From Fundidesulfovibrio putealis DSM 16056 (lineage in GTDB: Bacteria > Desulfobacterota > Desulfovibrionia > Desulfovibrionales > Desulfovibrionaceae), in assembly GCF_000429325.1 (NCBI RefSeq), contig NZ_AUBQ01000003.1:558001-622000 (forward strand): a stretch of 64,000 nt of DNA, in the 5' to 3' direction. The notes beneath the pieces are model-generated. The model searched no databases, was not told where the DNA came from, and was given only the letters and a program-made list of their open reading frames with translations. Shown piece after piece: positions 51,975 to 59,684 of this stretch. How positions within the stretch are numbered: position 1 is the stretch's first letter; each line of letters starts with the position of its first letter. Both the position numbers and the translations under genes were made by a program.

Positions 51975-54200
51975 TCAACGCCCGTACAGTATCGCATACA
52001 TGGCCTGATTCCCCAGAATCCGCTTCACGTAGTCGCGCGTCTCCGTATACGGGATGAACTCCACGAACAGTTCCGGGTCGATTCCTCCCAGGAACTCCTT
52101 CCAGACCCTCACTTTCACCTGCCCGGCGTTGTAGCTGGCCAGGGTCAGCGCCAAGTTGCCGCCGTACTCCTCGTAGCGCTCCAGGAAGAAGCGCACACCG
52201 ATGCGCACGTTCACGGCCGGGTCTTTGAGGCTCTCCGGCCGGAAGCCTTTCTCACCAAGCTTTTCCAGCAAGGTGCGGGCCGTGGCGGGCATCACCTGCA
52301 TCAGCCCCACGGCTCCGGCCCCGCTCACGGCGTCGGGCTCGAAGAAGCTCTCCTGGCGGATCAGGCCCCGGATGACGTTGGGGTCCACGTCGGTTCCCAC
52401 CAGATTTCGCGTGACCAGCTCCTCGAAGCGGTTGGGGTACACGATGTCGCGCAGGGGTTGCAGGTCCTGGCGCGAACCGCGCGTCAGGCAGGGCCAGTAC
52501 GCGCGCGATACGGCGCGCACCGCCGCCAGATGGTTGCCCATGTCCGTGGCCAGGCGGGCCTGGCGAAGGGCCACGCTCGCATCCCTGGGATGCTGCGCGG
52601 CCAGGGCGGCCAGCTCGCGCTCGGCCAGCTCCGGCAGCAGCAAATCCTGCAACAGCTCCGCGCGCGCGACGCCCTGTGAGGCTTCCGGTGAAGGCGGCAG
52701 CCCTGCGGCAGGAGGGCAGGCGGGCGGAGCCAGGACCTCCCGCGCGTCCACGCTTTCCATCGGCCCGGCTCCCAATGCGGCCAGCTTCCGGGCTGCCAGC
52801 ATACCGTAATACCCGTTGGGCCAGCGCGCGAGCACCCGCCCCAGGCTCGTCCTGGCGGACGCGAGATCACCGGCGGCCTCCTTGGCGCGGGCGGTCCAGT
52901 AGTGCATCGCGGGGGCGTACTCGGAATTGGGATACTTCTGTGCGAAGGCGGCCAGCGCGGCCTCGGCTCCGGCGTAGTCACCCAGCGCGAAGCGCAGGAG
53001 CCCGGCCAGCCACGCGGCCTGCTCGCGCGATTCGGTGGCCTCGGGGCCGGACTGCGAAAGCTCCACGGCCATGGGCAGCGCTTCCAGGAAGCGCCCGCGC
53101 TCCATGCGCGAAAGCAGGAGCAGGCGACGGCAGGCTTCGGCCAGTTCCGCCCCGTCGGGGAGCGTCCCGGCGCGGCGCAGGGCGTCCCTCAGGAGTTCGT
53201 CCATGCGGATGGCGTCCTCCGGCCCGGAGAAGCGCCAGTAGCAGCGCCCCTGATGGTAGACGGCCCAGGCCGCCAGTACCGGGTCCGTGGCCATGCGCGC
53301 GGCGTCCTCGAAGTATTGCACCGCTGTCTGTGTGTCGCGCTTGGCGTAGAGGGCCTTGGCCTTCAGGTACAGCACGCGGGCCGGGTCCGCGCCGGGGGCG
53401 CGCCCCATCTGGTCGATCAGCGGCGCGGCCTTGGCGGTCATGGATTTGTCCAGCAGGACCTCGATGCGTCTGCGCAGGGAGTCGGCGGAGTCCGGCGCGA
53501 AGGCGATGCGCCCGGCGCGCGACAGCTCCAGGGCCAGGGGCTCGGCCTTGTCGGCGGAGGACGTCCAGGGCGAGGCCAGGATAAGCTCGCGCAGGTAACC
53601 CTCGGCTGCGGGATAGTCTCCCCCGGCTGCGGCCAGCGCGGCGGCGCGCCACAGGGCCACGGGGCGAAGCGGCTGGCCGTCCAGCTCCAGGAAACGCCGA
53701 TAGCGTTCCAGGGCCTGAGGCTGCGCCGTACCAAGTCCCTCAAGACAATAGGCGGACAGAAGAAGCGCCTCGGCTCCCAGCACCGGGTCCGAGGGCAGGG
53801 TGGCGTCCAACTCGGCCAGGGCGGCCTGATATTCGCCCAGCCTGAAGCGCGCGAAGCCGAGGTAGAACCTCGCCCAGCCCGCCATTTCGGGAAGCTGCGC
53901 CGCTACGGGAGCCAGCGTGGCCGCAGCCTGCTGATACTGCTTGGAGTGGACCTGCATGATGCCCTGGCCCAGGGCGCTGCGGGGCGTCTGTGGGCGCGCG
54001 GCCAGGGTCTTCAGTTTTCCGGGCAGGTCCGTGATGGTCGCAGCCAGGGGGCGCGGCAGGGGATACTCTTGTACCGGCCCCAAATTCTGGCTCTGCGACT
54101 GGGCGAAACCGCCTCCGGGCGACAGAACCAACATGGTGAACATCGCCAGAAGGCAGGCGAAGCCGGGGCCGGATGTGCAGGCGGCAAGCGAACGTTTCAT
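51975..54200 (-). CDS. Soluble lytic transglycosylase (Slt70-like)
   Basis: 741 residues with a signal peptide (about 1-34). The large N-terminal part is a superhelix of TPR-like repeats (about 85-580). The C-terminal SLT domain has the catalytic Glu (about residue 618) in R-Q-E-S-F-F-E-P-D-A-V-S-G, followed by G-L-M-Q-V-M-P-A-T-A and A-S-Y-N-A-G. It cleaves peptidoglycan to anhydromuropeptides in the periplasm. Confidence 0.9.
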   Translation of the reverse strand: MKRSLAACTSGPGFACLLAMFTMLVLSPGGGFAQSQSQNLGPVQEYPLPRPLAATITDLPGKLKTLAARPQTPRSALGQGIMQVHSKQYQQAAATLAPVAAQLPEMAGWARFYLGFARFRLGEYQAALAELDATLPSDPVLGAEALLLSAYCLEGLGTAQPQALERYRRFLELDGQPLRPVALWRAAALAAAGGDYPAAEGYLRELILASPWTSSADKAEPLALELSRAGRIAFAPDSADSLRRRIEVLLDKSMTAKAAPLIDQMGRAPGADPARVLYLKAKALYAKRDTQTAVQYFEDAARMATDPVLAAWAVYHQGRCYWRFSGPEDAIRMDELLRDALRRAGTLPDGAELAEACRRLLLLSRMERGRFLEALPMAVELSQSGPEATESREQAAWLAGLLRFALGDYAGAEAALAAFAQKYPNSEYAPAMHYWTARAKEAAGDLASARTSLGRVLARWPNGYYGMLAARKLAALGAGPMESVDAREVLAPPACPPAAGLPPSPEASQGVARAELLQDLLLPELAERELAALAAQHPRDASVALRQARLATDMGNHLAAVRAVSRAYWPCLTRGSRQDLQPLRDIVYPNRFEELVTRNLVGTDVDPNVIRGLIRQESFFEPDAVSGAGAVGLMQVMPATARTLLEKLGEKGFRPESLKDPAVNVRIGVRFFLERYEEYGGNLALTLASYNAGQVKVRVWKEFLGGIDPELFVEFIPYTETRDYVKRILGNQAMYAILYGR

Positions 54201-54337
54201 GAATCCCGTTTAGCCGGGTTCGCCTTGGTGGGCAAAGGGAAAGAGACGCGGCATGGCGCTCCAGGGCAGTCCCCGTCGAACGCAATTTCTCCAGGCGAAC
54301 GCGCCCGCGCGTCCACCTGCCTTTGGGCCGCTTATCA

Positions 54338-54375
54338 GGGTGTCCAGAGGGCGGAGCCCTTTGGCCGCCGGAGGC
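54338..54375. repeat. Dispersed repeat B, copy 2
   Basis: GGGTGTCCAGAGGGCGGAG and the following CCCTTTGGCCGCCGGAGGC are the reverse complement of 48258-48295 with few differences. It lies between the slt start and the molybdopterin oxidoreductase stop, a stretch of about 295 bases with no gene. Confidence 0.65.
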
Positions 54376-54430
54376 TGTCTTCTCTCCAAAACTCACGTAA
54401 TATGTCCACCGCCGCCTCCCCTCCCAACAG

Positions 54431-54464
54431 AAAAAGGGCCGACGGGATATCCTCCCATCGGCCC
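54431..54464 (-). terminator. Terminator of the molybdopterin oxidoreductase gene
   Basis: On the minus strand GGGCCGATGGG pairs with CCCGTCGGCCC (one wobble) and is followed by TTTTT. It lies 32 bases after the stop codon. Confidence 0.85.
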
Positions 54465-54495
54465 TCTCACATCAGGTTCTTCTCTTCGCCGACAC

Positions 54496-56580
54496 TTACG
54501 CCTTGGCGACGGTCACGAAGAACTCCTGCATGGCCAGTCCGCCGCCGGGTGCGGACTCCAGGGCCAGACCGCCGCGCATGAGCTCGTTGTCGGAGACGCC
54601 CTTGCCGAAGGCGCGGGTCTCCACGGGCAGGGTGTGTCCGAAGCCGTGCACCATGAAGGCGGCCTCAGGGTGGATGAACTCGGTGACGAAAGCCTTGAGG
54701 CTTCCGCTGAACCCGCCCGAGGACACCGTGACCAGATCGCCGTCCTTTATGCCCAGGGCTTTCGCACGCGCTGAGTTCAGCCACAGGACGTTCTCGGGGA
54801 ACTGCTCATTCAGGAGCGGGTTGTTGACGGTGTGGCCTTGGGTGTGGGTGCCAACGCGGCCGAAGGCGATGCGGAACTGGTTTTCGCCTTCGGGTCTGGC
54901 GGGTGACTTGTAGGGGGCCAGGGATTCGTATCCGGCCTTTTCCCACTTCTCGCTGACCATCTCAAGCTTGCCCGAGGGCGTGGCGAACTTGAGCTCGTCC
55001 ACCTTCAGGTAGCGGGGCTCGCTGGCCAGGCCGACGAAGCCCTTCTTGGCCAGATCCCCGGGAGTGACGCCCGTTCCTTCCAACTGGTAGGCCCAGATGT
55101 CCTCGATGGACTTGAAGGCGAATTTCTCGATGCCCATCTTCTCGGCCAGTCCGCACAGGATCTCCCAGTCGGCCTTGGTCTCGAAGCGGGGGGTGACGGC
55201 GCGCTGGCGGCAGAAGAGCTGCGGCTTCAGGCCGCCCTTCTGGGCCACGATGGACTCGCGCGAGAGGTAGGGCGACAGGGGCAGCACCACGTCGGAGTAC
55301 CAGGCCGTGTCGGACCAGGTGAAGGTGACGCTCACCAGCAGGTCCAGCTTGTCCCAGATGCGGCGGATGGCGTCGGGGTCGGGCATGGCCATGAGGGGGT
55401 CGTGGCGGAAGGCGATGTAGGCCTTCACGTCGTAAGGGTCGCCTGAGTCTATGGCCTCGAAGGCCTTGTGAAGAAGGCCGGGGCCTGCGTCATGTGCGGT
55501 CAGCTTCCAGCCTACGCCGTCGGCGCGCTTTTCTTCCGGCTTGGGGAAGAGGTCTACCAGCTTCTTGATGCCCTGGCGTCCGACGTCCTTGGGGGTACTG
55601 GCGATGGGCAGCCCGCCCTTGGCGCCGATGGAGCCCAGCAGGGCGTTAATGATGTAGGCGCTGCGGCACACGTAGAAGGAGTCGGTGTAGCGGGCCACCA
55701 TCCAGCCGGGGTGCCAGATGACGTGGGGCGCGGCCTTGGAGAGGTCCTTGGCCAGCTTGGAGATGGACTTGGCCTCCACGCCGCACTCCTTGGCGGCCCA
55801 CTCCGGGGAGTAGGGCTCCACGAAGGTGCGCAGGCGGTCCAGGTCCTTGATCCACATTTCGGCGTAGGCCTTGTCGTAGAGGCCCTTGTGCAGCAGCTCG
55901 TGGATCACGGCGAGGTTGAAGGCATAGTCCGTGCCGGGGCGTATCATGAAGAAGTTGTCGGCCTTGCTGGCGGACACGTTGGCGCGGATGTCGATGCAGG
56001 TCAGCTCGCACCCCTTGTCGATGCCGTCCAGGACGCCGTTGACCTCGGCCACGTTGATGGCCTCGAAGATGTTGCGGGTCTGCAGGACGATGTGCTTGGC
56101 GTTGGCGTAGTCGTAGACGAACTCCGTGCGGGGTCGCCCGGTGACGGAACGGCAGCCGTGCATGACGTTTCGCGCGCAGGACACGTCGTGGTTGCAGTAG
56201 TTGGGCGAGCCCAGGGCGCGCATGAAGCCCTGGTGCAGGTCCACGAAGGGACCGCCCCGGTCGGAGAAGAGCACCGTGCGGGGGCCGTGCTTGTCCATGA
56301 GCTCCTGAAGCTTCGCGCCCACGTAGTCGAAGGCTTCCTCCCAGCTCACGCGCGCCCATTTGCCCTCGCCGCGCGCTCCCTGGCGTATCATGGGATACTG
56401 GGGCCTCTCTGCGTCGGCTTCCAGAGCCGGACCGGCTGCGCCGCGTGCGCACAAGGCTCCTTTGAGCGGAGAATGAGGATTACCCTGGATAAAACGGATT
56501 TCCCCGTCTTCCACGTCCACCATGATCGGGCAGCGCACGGTGCACATGCCGCAGACGCTGAAGACTTCCTTCTTGGACAT
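54496..56580 (-). CDS. Cytoplasmic molybdopterin oxidoreductase
   Basis: 694 residues, DMSO-reductase superfamily. The N-terminal [4Fe-4S] cysteines are C10, C13, C17 and C44. The stretch S-C-A-R-N-V-M-H-G holds a likely Cys Mo/W ligand, as in the PsrA/PhsA and related group. No Tat signal is present, so it should act in the cytoplasm, unlike the exported thiosulfate/polysulfide reductases. The ferredoxin gene at 57266 is a likely partner but lies on the opposite strand. Substrate unknown. Confidence 0.85.
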   Translation of the reverse strand: MSKKEVFSVCGMCTVRCPIMVDVEDGEIRFIQGNPHSPLKGALCARGAAGPALEADAERPQYPMIRQGARGEGKWARVSWEEAFDYVGAKLQELMDKHGPRTVLFSDRGGPFVDLHQGFMRALGSPNYCNHDVSCARNVMHGCRSVTGRPRTEFVYDYANAKHIVLQTRNIFEAINVAEVNGVLDGIDKGCELTCIDIRANVSASKADNFFMIRPGTDYAFNLAVIHELLHKGLYDKAYAEMWIKDLDRLRTFVEPYSPEWAAKECGVEAKSISKLAKDLSKAAPHVIWHPGWMVARYTDSFYVCRSAYIINALLGSIGAKGGLPIASTPKDVGRQGIKKLVDLFPKPEEKRADGVGWKLTAHDAGPGLLHKAFEAIDSGDPYDVKAYIAFRHDPLMAMPDPDAIRRIWDKLDLLVSVTFTWSDTAWYSDVVLPLSPYLSRESIVAQKGGLKPQLFCRQRAVTPRFETKADWEILCGLAEKMGIEKFAFKSIEDIWAYQLEGTGVTPGDLAKKGFVGLASEPRYLKVDELKFATPSGKLEMVSEKWEKAGYESLAPYKSPARPEGENQFRIAFGRVGTHTQGHTVNNPLLNEQFPENVLWLNSARAKALGIKDGDLVTVSSGGFSGSLKAFVTEFIHPEAAFMVHGFGHTLPVETRAFGKGVSDNELMRGGLALESAPGGGLAMQEFFVTVAKA

Positions 56581-56761
56581 ATTGGCCTCCTGACGGCTTT
56601 AGCTATCGACTCTGGACGGACGGCGCATCCCGCGCGGACGCAACCCTGGATTCTTTGCCGCCCCTCGTAACAGTTCCGAAAACTCATGACAAGGCGGCGC
56701 GGAGATTGGGATAATAATAACAAGGGTTGCCACTGTTTTCGATTGCACCTATGGAATCTGC

Positions 56762-57127
56762 ATGAGTCAGGCAACAGCCATATCCTACCACGGCGCTTCG
56801 GATTGGAGTCGCCTGGAACCGGCACAGCGGCTCAAGCGCATGGCGCAACTCGCGCACGCCCGCGTCATCGAATTGGAACACGCCTCGGGGGGCATGTTCA
56901 GGGAATCGTTAAGCATTGAGTACCATCAGCGTTACGCCGAGGCCAACCTGTACGACCATCTTGCAGGCCGTTGCGCCATGTCCGACGAGGGTTCTCGCCG
57001 GTCTTACCTGCTGCGCTTGATGGACGGCGCGCCGTGGAGCCCCATGGGGAACCGGCTGGCGCTGAACGAGGGCCGGTATCGCTCCCAGATGGTACTTCGG
57101 CTTGCGGATTTTCTTACAAGCGTGTAA
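56762..57127 (+). CDS. Unknown small soluble protein
   Basis: 121 residues with no membrane segment, predicted helical; the region A-Q-R-L-K-R-M-A-Q-L-A-H-A-R-V-I-E-L-E may be a helix pair. No family recognised. It starts 181 bases from the divergent molybdopterin oxidoreductase start. No clear ribosome binding site is seen, which lowers confidence. Confidence 0.55.
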   Translation: MSQATAISYHGASDWSRLEPAQRLKRMAQLAHARVIELEHASGGMFRESLSIEYHQRYAEANLYDHLAGRCAMSDEGSRRSYLLRLMDGAPWSPMGNRLALNEGRYRSQMVLRLADFLTSV

Positions 57128-57265
57128 TGAAAATGGCCTATCGTTTTTTTGCGAACTTCTCAAGCGCTTTGATTTGATTTTTTGATAGAACACAAGCGCG
57201 TCGGCCCGGGCAACGCGTGAAGCCGTAAAACCAGCAAGGCGGCCGCAAGGGCCGCGGGGGTAAGC
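57128..57265 (+). promoter_or_regulatory. Structured leader before the ferredoxin gene
   Basis: The leader has GCGGCC-GCAA-GGGCCGC, a stem with a GNRA-type tetraloop (57230-57248), ending about 18 bases before the ATG, and a GGGGG that may be the ribosome binding site. It looks like an mRNA-structured leader, but I cannot match it to a known riboswitch. Confidence 0.35.
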
Positions 57266-57787
57266 ATGAGCCTCTACTACATCAAGACGGACGCGAAACG
57301 CTGCATCAGCTGCAAGGCCTGCGAGGTCCACTGCAAATCCAAGAACAGGGTGCCTTTGGGAGCGAGGCTCGGCCAGCTGGTCAGCGTCGGCCCGGTGAAC
57401 AAGGGCGGCAAGCCCAAGATCATGAGCCTGTTCATGCCCTGCTTCCATTGCGAGGAACCCTGGTGCGTGTCCGCCTGCCCCACCGGAGCAATGACGCGGC
57501 GCGAGAAGGACGGCATCGTGTTCGTGCAGGCCAAGCTGTGCGTCGGCTGCAAGGCCTGCATCGTGGCCTGCCCCTGGAACGTGCCCCAGTGGGATGAAAG
57601 CGCCGGAAAAGCCATCAAGTGCGATTTCTGCCGCGACCGCATCGACGACGGCAAGAACCCCGCCTGCGTCACCGGCTGCACCGCCCACGCGCTGGAGTTC
57701 GTGCGGCCAAACGTCGCCTCCAGGAACGTCCGCGCCTCCTGGGGCGAAAAGCTTCTGAAGCACCAGTTGGAAGAACCGGGACTCTAA
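57266..57787 (+). CDS. Four-cluster ferredoxin (electron-transfer subunit)
   Basis: 173 residues with four clusters of cysteines typical of NrfC/PsrB/HycB-like subunits: C-I-S-C-K-A-C-E-V-H-C, C-F-H-C-E-E-P-W-C-V-S-A-C-P, C-V-G-C-K-A-C-I-V-A-C-P and C-D-F-C-x11-C-V-T-G-C. No signal peptide, so it is cytoplasmic, matching the location of the molybdopterin oxidoreductase at 54496. It lies 57 bases before the TauE genes. Confidence 0.88.
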   Translation: MSLYYIKTDAKRCISCKACEVHCKSKNRVPLGARLGQLVSVGPVNKGGKPKIMSLFMPCFHCEEPWCVSACPTGAMTRREKDGIVFVQAKLCVGCKACIVACPWNVPQWDESAGKAIKCDFCRDRIDDGKNPACVTGCTAHALEFVRPNVASRNVRASWGEKLLKHQLEEPGL

Positions 57788-57844
57788 CCGCCCTGGCAAC
57801 GGGGAGGTCGCTCTTCAATCCGATACGAGAAAGGAGTTGTAGGC

Positions 57845-59116
57845 ATGTCGAGAAAACGCGCGATCATTTCCACGGTGATGCTCTGCCTGGTGCTGGCATC
57901 GTACTACGTGCCCATGGGGACGGCACAGGACAAACCGGCCGCCCCCGCAGTGGCCGCTCCGGCCGCCCCTGGTGCGCCCGCCGCTGCCGCCCCGGCCCCC
58001 CAGGCTGGTGGAACCATCACCCTGACCGTGGACAAGCAGGCCATGGACAACGGTGGCGACGTCAAGGTGAGCGGCAAGGCCGCCCCCGGCTCCCAGGTGT
58101 ACCTGGAAGTCTACAACGACAACAAGGTGCGCGCCGTTTACTTCGACGACCGCAAGCCCGACGAGAACACTCCGCCGCCCTACAAGCTGTATCTCACCCA
58201 CGACATGCCCGCCTTCTACCAGATCTGCATCCCCAAGGATAAGGCCGAGGCCCTGTCCAAGGTGCCCGGATCCGGCCCGAAGTTCCAGTATTCCCAGGTG
58301 CTGAAGGACCTTGGCGCGGACGTGGCCTACAACGTTCCCGCCAAAATCGAAATCGACGCCTTCAAGGCCTCGATCATGGCCTCCATCATCGGTTCGCGCG
58401 GCGACCTGATGCCCAAGCTGGACGCCCCCGAAAACAAGCGCCGCTCCATGCAGCTCACCAAGGCCCGCTTCCGCAACAAGGGCAAGCTGCTGGTGCCCGC
58501 GGTGGAAACCGCCGCCGACGGCGCCTTTACCGCCACGGTGAAGATCCCCTCCGGATCGGCCCCCGGCAAGTACACCATCGTGGCCTACGCCGGTAAGGAC
58601 AAGTCCGCCCCGGCAACCATCGAGAACAAGATCGCCTTCCCGGTCATGTACCTGGAGAACGCAGGAACCAGCCTGAACGTGTTCTGGCCCTTCCTGCTCA
58701 CCCTGGTCATCGCCGTGTTCGGCGTGCTCATCGGCGCGGGCGGCGGCTTCATCATGAACCCGGTGCTCCTGGCCCTGTTCCCGACCCTGCCCCACACCAT
58801 CGTGGCCGGCACCGTCACCCCCACCGTGCTCTTCTCCCAGGGCTCGGGCGTGTACAACTACTCCAAGATCAAGTTCATCAGCTGGAAGCTGGGCGTAAGC
58901 CTGGGCCTGGCCATGGCCGCCGGCGGCTTCATCGGTCCCAAGCTGACGGAGCTCATCTCCATCGAGCAGTACAAGTTCGTCTTCGGCTGGATCCTGCTGG
59001 TCCTGGCCGCCCTCCTGTTCTGGCAGACCACGCCCGGCTACATCTCCAAGAACAAGAAGGAACAGGCCATCCTCAAGGAATTCAAGGCCCGCGCCGAAAA
59101 AACGGTCAAGAGCTAA
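57845..59116 (+). CDS. TauE/SafE permease N-terminal half with exported domain
   Basis: 423 residues. A signal/anchor helix (about 7-26) is followed by an Ala/Pro-rich linker and a periplasmic beta-rich domain (about 55-270), then four membrane helices with the TauE motif G-A-G-G-G-F-I-M-N-P (about 300). The C-terminus ends in a short Lys-rich cytoplasmic tail. It carries one half of the TauE/SafE fold; the other half is encoded 24 bases downstream. The family exports sulfite, sulfoacetate or related anions. Confidence 0.82.
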   Translation: MSRKRAIISTVMLCLVLASYYVPMGTAQDKPAAPAVAAPAAPGAPAAAAPAPQAGGTITLTVDKQAMDNGGDVKVSGKAAPGSQVYLEVYNDNKVRAVYFDDRKPDENTPPPYKLYLTHDMPAFYQICIPKDKAEALSKVPGSGPKFQYSQVLKDLGADVAYNVPAKIEIDAFKASIMASIIGSRGDLMPKLDAPENKRRSMQLTKARFRNKGKLLVPAVETAADGAFTATVKIPSGSAPGKYTIVAYAGKDKSAPATIENKIAFPVMYLENAGTSLNVFWPFLLTLVIAVFGVLIGAGGGFIMNPVLLALFPTLPHTIVAGTVTPTVLFSQGSGVYNYSKIKFISWKLGVSLGLAMAAGGFIGPKLTELISIEQYKFVFGWILLVLAALLFWQTTPGYISKNKKEQAILKEFKARAEKTVKS

Positions 59117-59140
59117 CAAGCACCCAAGGGAGAGACGAAT

Positions 59141-59536
59141 ATGTATATGGAAGTTGAATTCTGGGGACAGACCTTCAAGGTCAACATGATCATCGGCCTG
59201 ATCGGCTCCTTCCTGCTGGCCATCGTGGCCTCCATGATGGGATTCGGCGGCGGCCCCTTCATGATGCCGCTCATGTCCGTGGTGCTGGGCCTGCCCATGT
59301 ACCTGGTGGTCGGCAGCTCGCTCCTGGCCATCTTCTTCAACACCGCCATGAGCTCCATGCGCCACTATCAGTTCGGCAACTTCGACCTGACCTTCTTCCT
59401 CATCATGTTCCCGGCGGCCATCCTGGGCGGCTTCATCGCTCCCCAGATCGCCAAGCGCATCAGCCCCCTGAGCGTCAAGCGCATCGCCGTGGTGGCCCTT
59501 TTGCTGCTGGCCCTGAACCTGTTCGGCGTCTACTAG
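59141..59536 (+). CDS. TauE/SafE permease C-terminal half
   Basis: 131 residues with four membrane helices and the second TauE motif G-F-G-G-G-P-F-M-M-P. AAGGGAGAG precedes the ATG. Together the two genes encode a complete TauE/SafE permease as separate polypeptides. The intact motif and good ribosome binding site argue for a real split gene rather than a broken one. Confidence 0.85.
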   Translation: MYMEVEFWGQTFKVNMIIGLIGSFLLAIVASMMGFGGGPFMMPLMSVVLGLPMYLVVGSSLLAIFFNTAMSSMRHYQFGNFDLTFFLIMFPAAILGGFIAPQIAKRISPLSVKRIAVVALLLLALNLFGVY

Positions 59537-59563
59537 GCCCCGAACACCCGCACGCACTTGGCA

Positions 59564-59596
59564 GAAGCCCCGCCCGAAAGGGCGGGGCTTCTTTGT
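59564..59596 (+). terminator. Terminator after the TauE genes
   Basis: GAAGCCCCGCCC-GAAA-GGGCGGGGCTTC followed by TTTG, a perfect 12-bp stem with a GNRA-like loop. Confidence 0.9.
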
Positions 59597-59684
59597 TTGC
59601 AAGCATTTACAAGCACCGCCACGCGCGGTAAGGATGCTGCCGCGTGGCTGGTTGTTTTCGTTTCCGCAACCGTTGAAGGCGGCC

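Noticed and set aside
57195-57265. Possible riboswitch before the ferredoxin gene
   Set aside because: There is a GNRA-type hairpin but I could not match the conserved cores of the c-di-GMP, Moco or cobalamin riboswitches.
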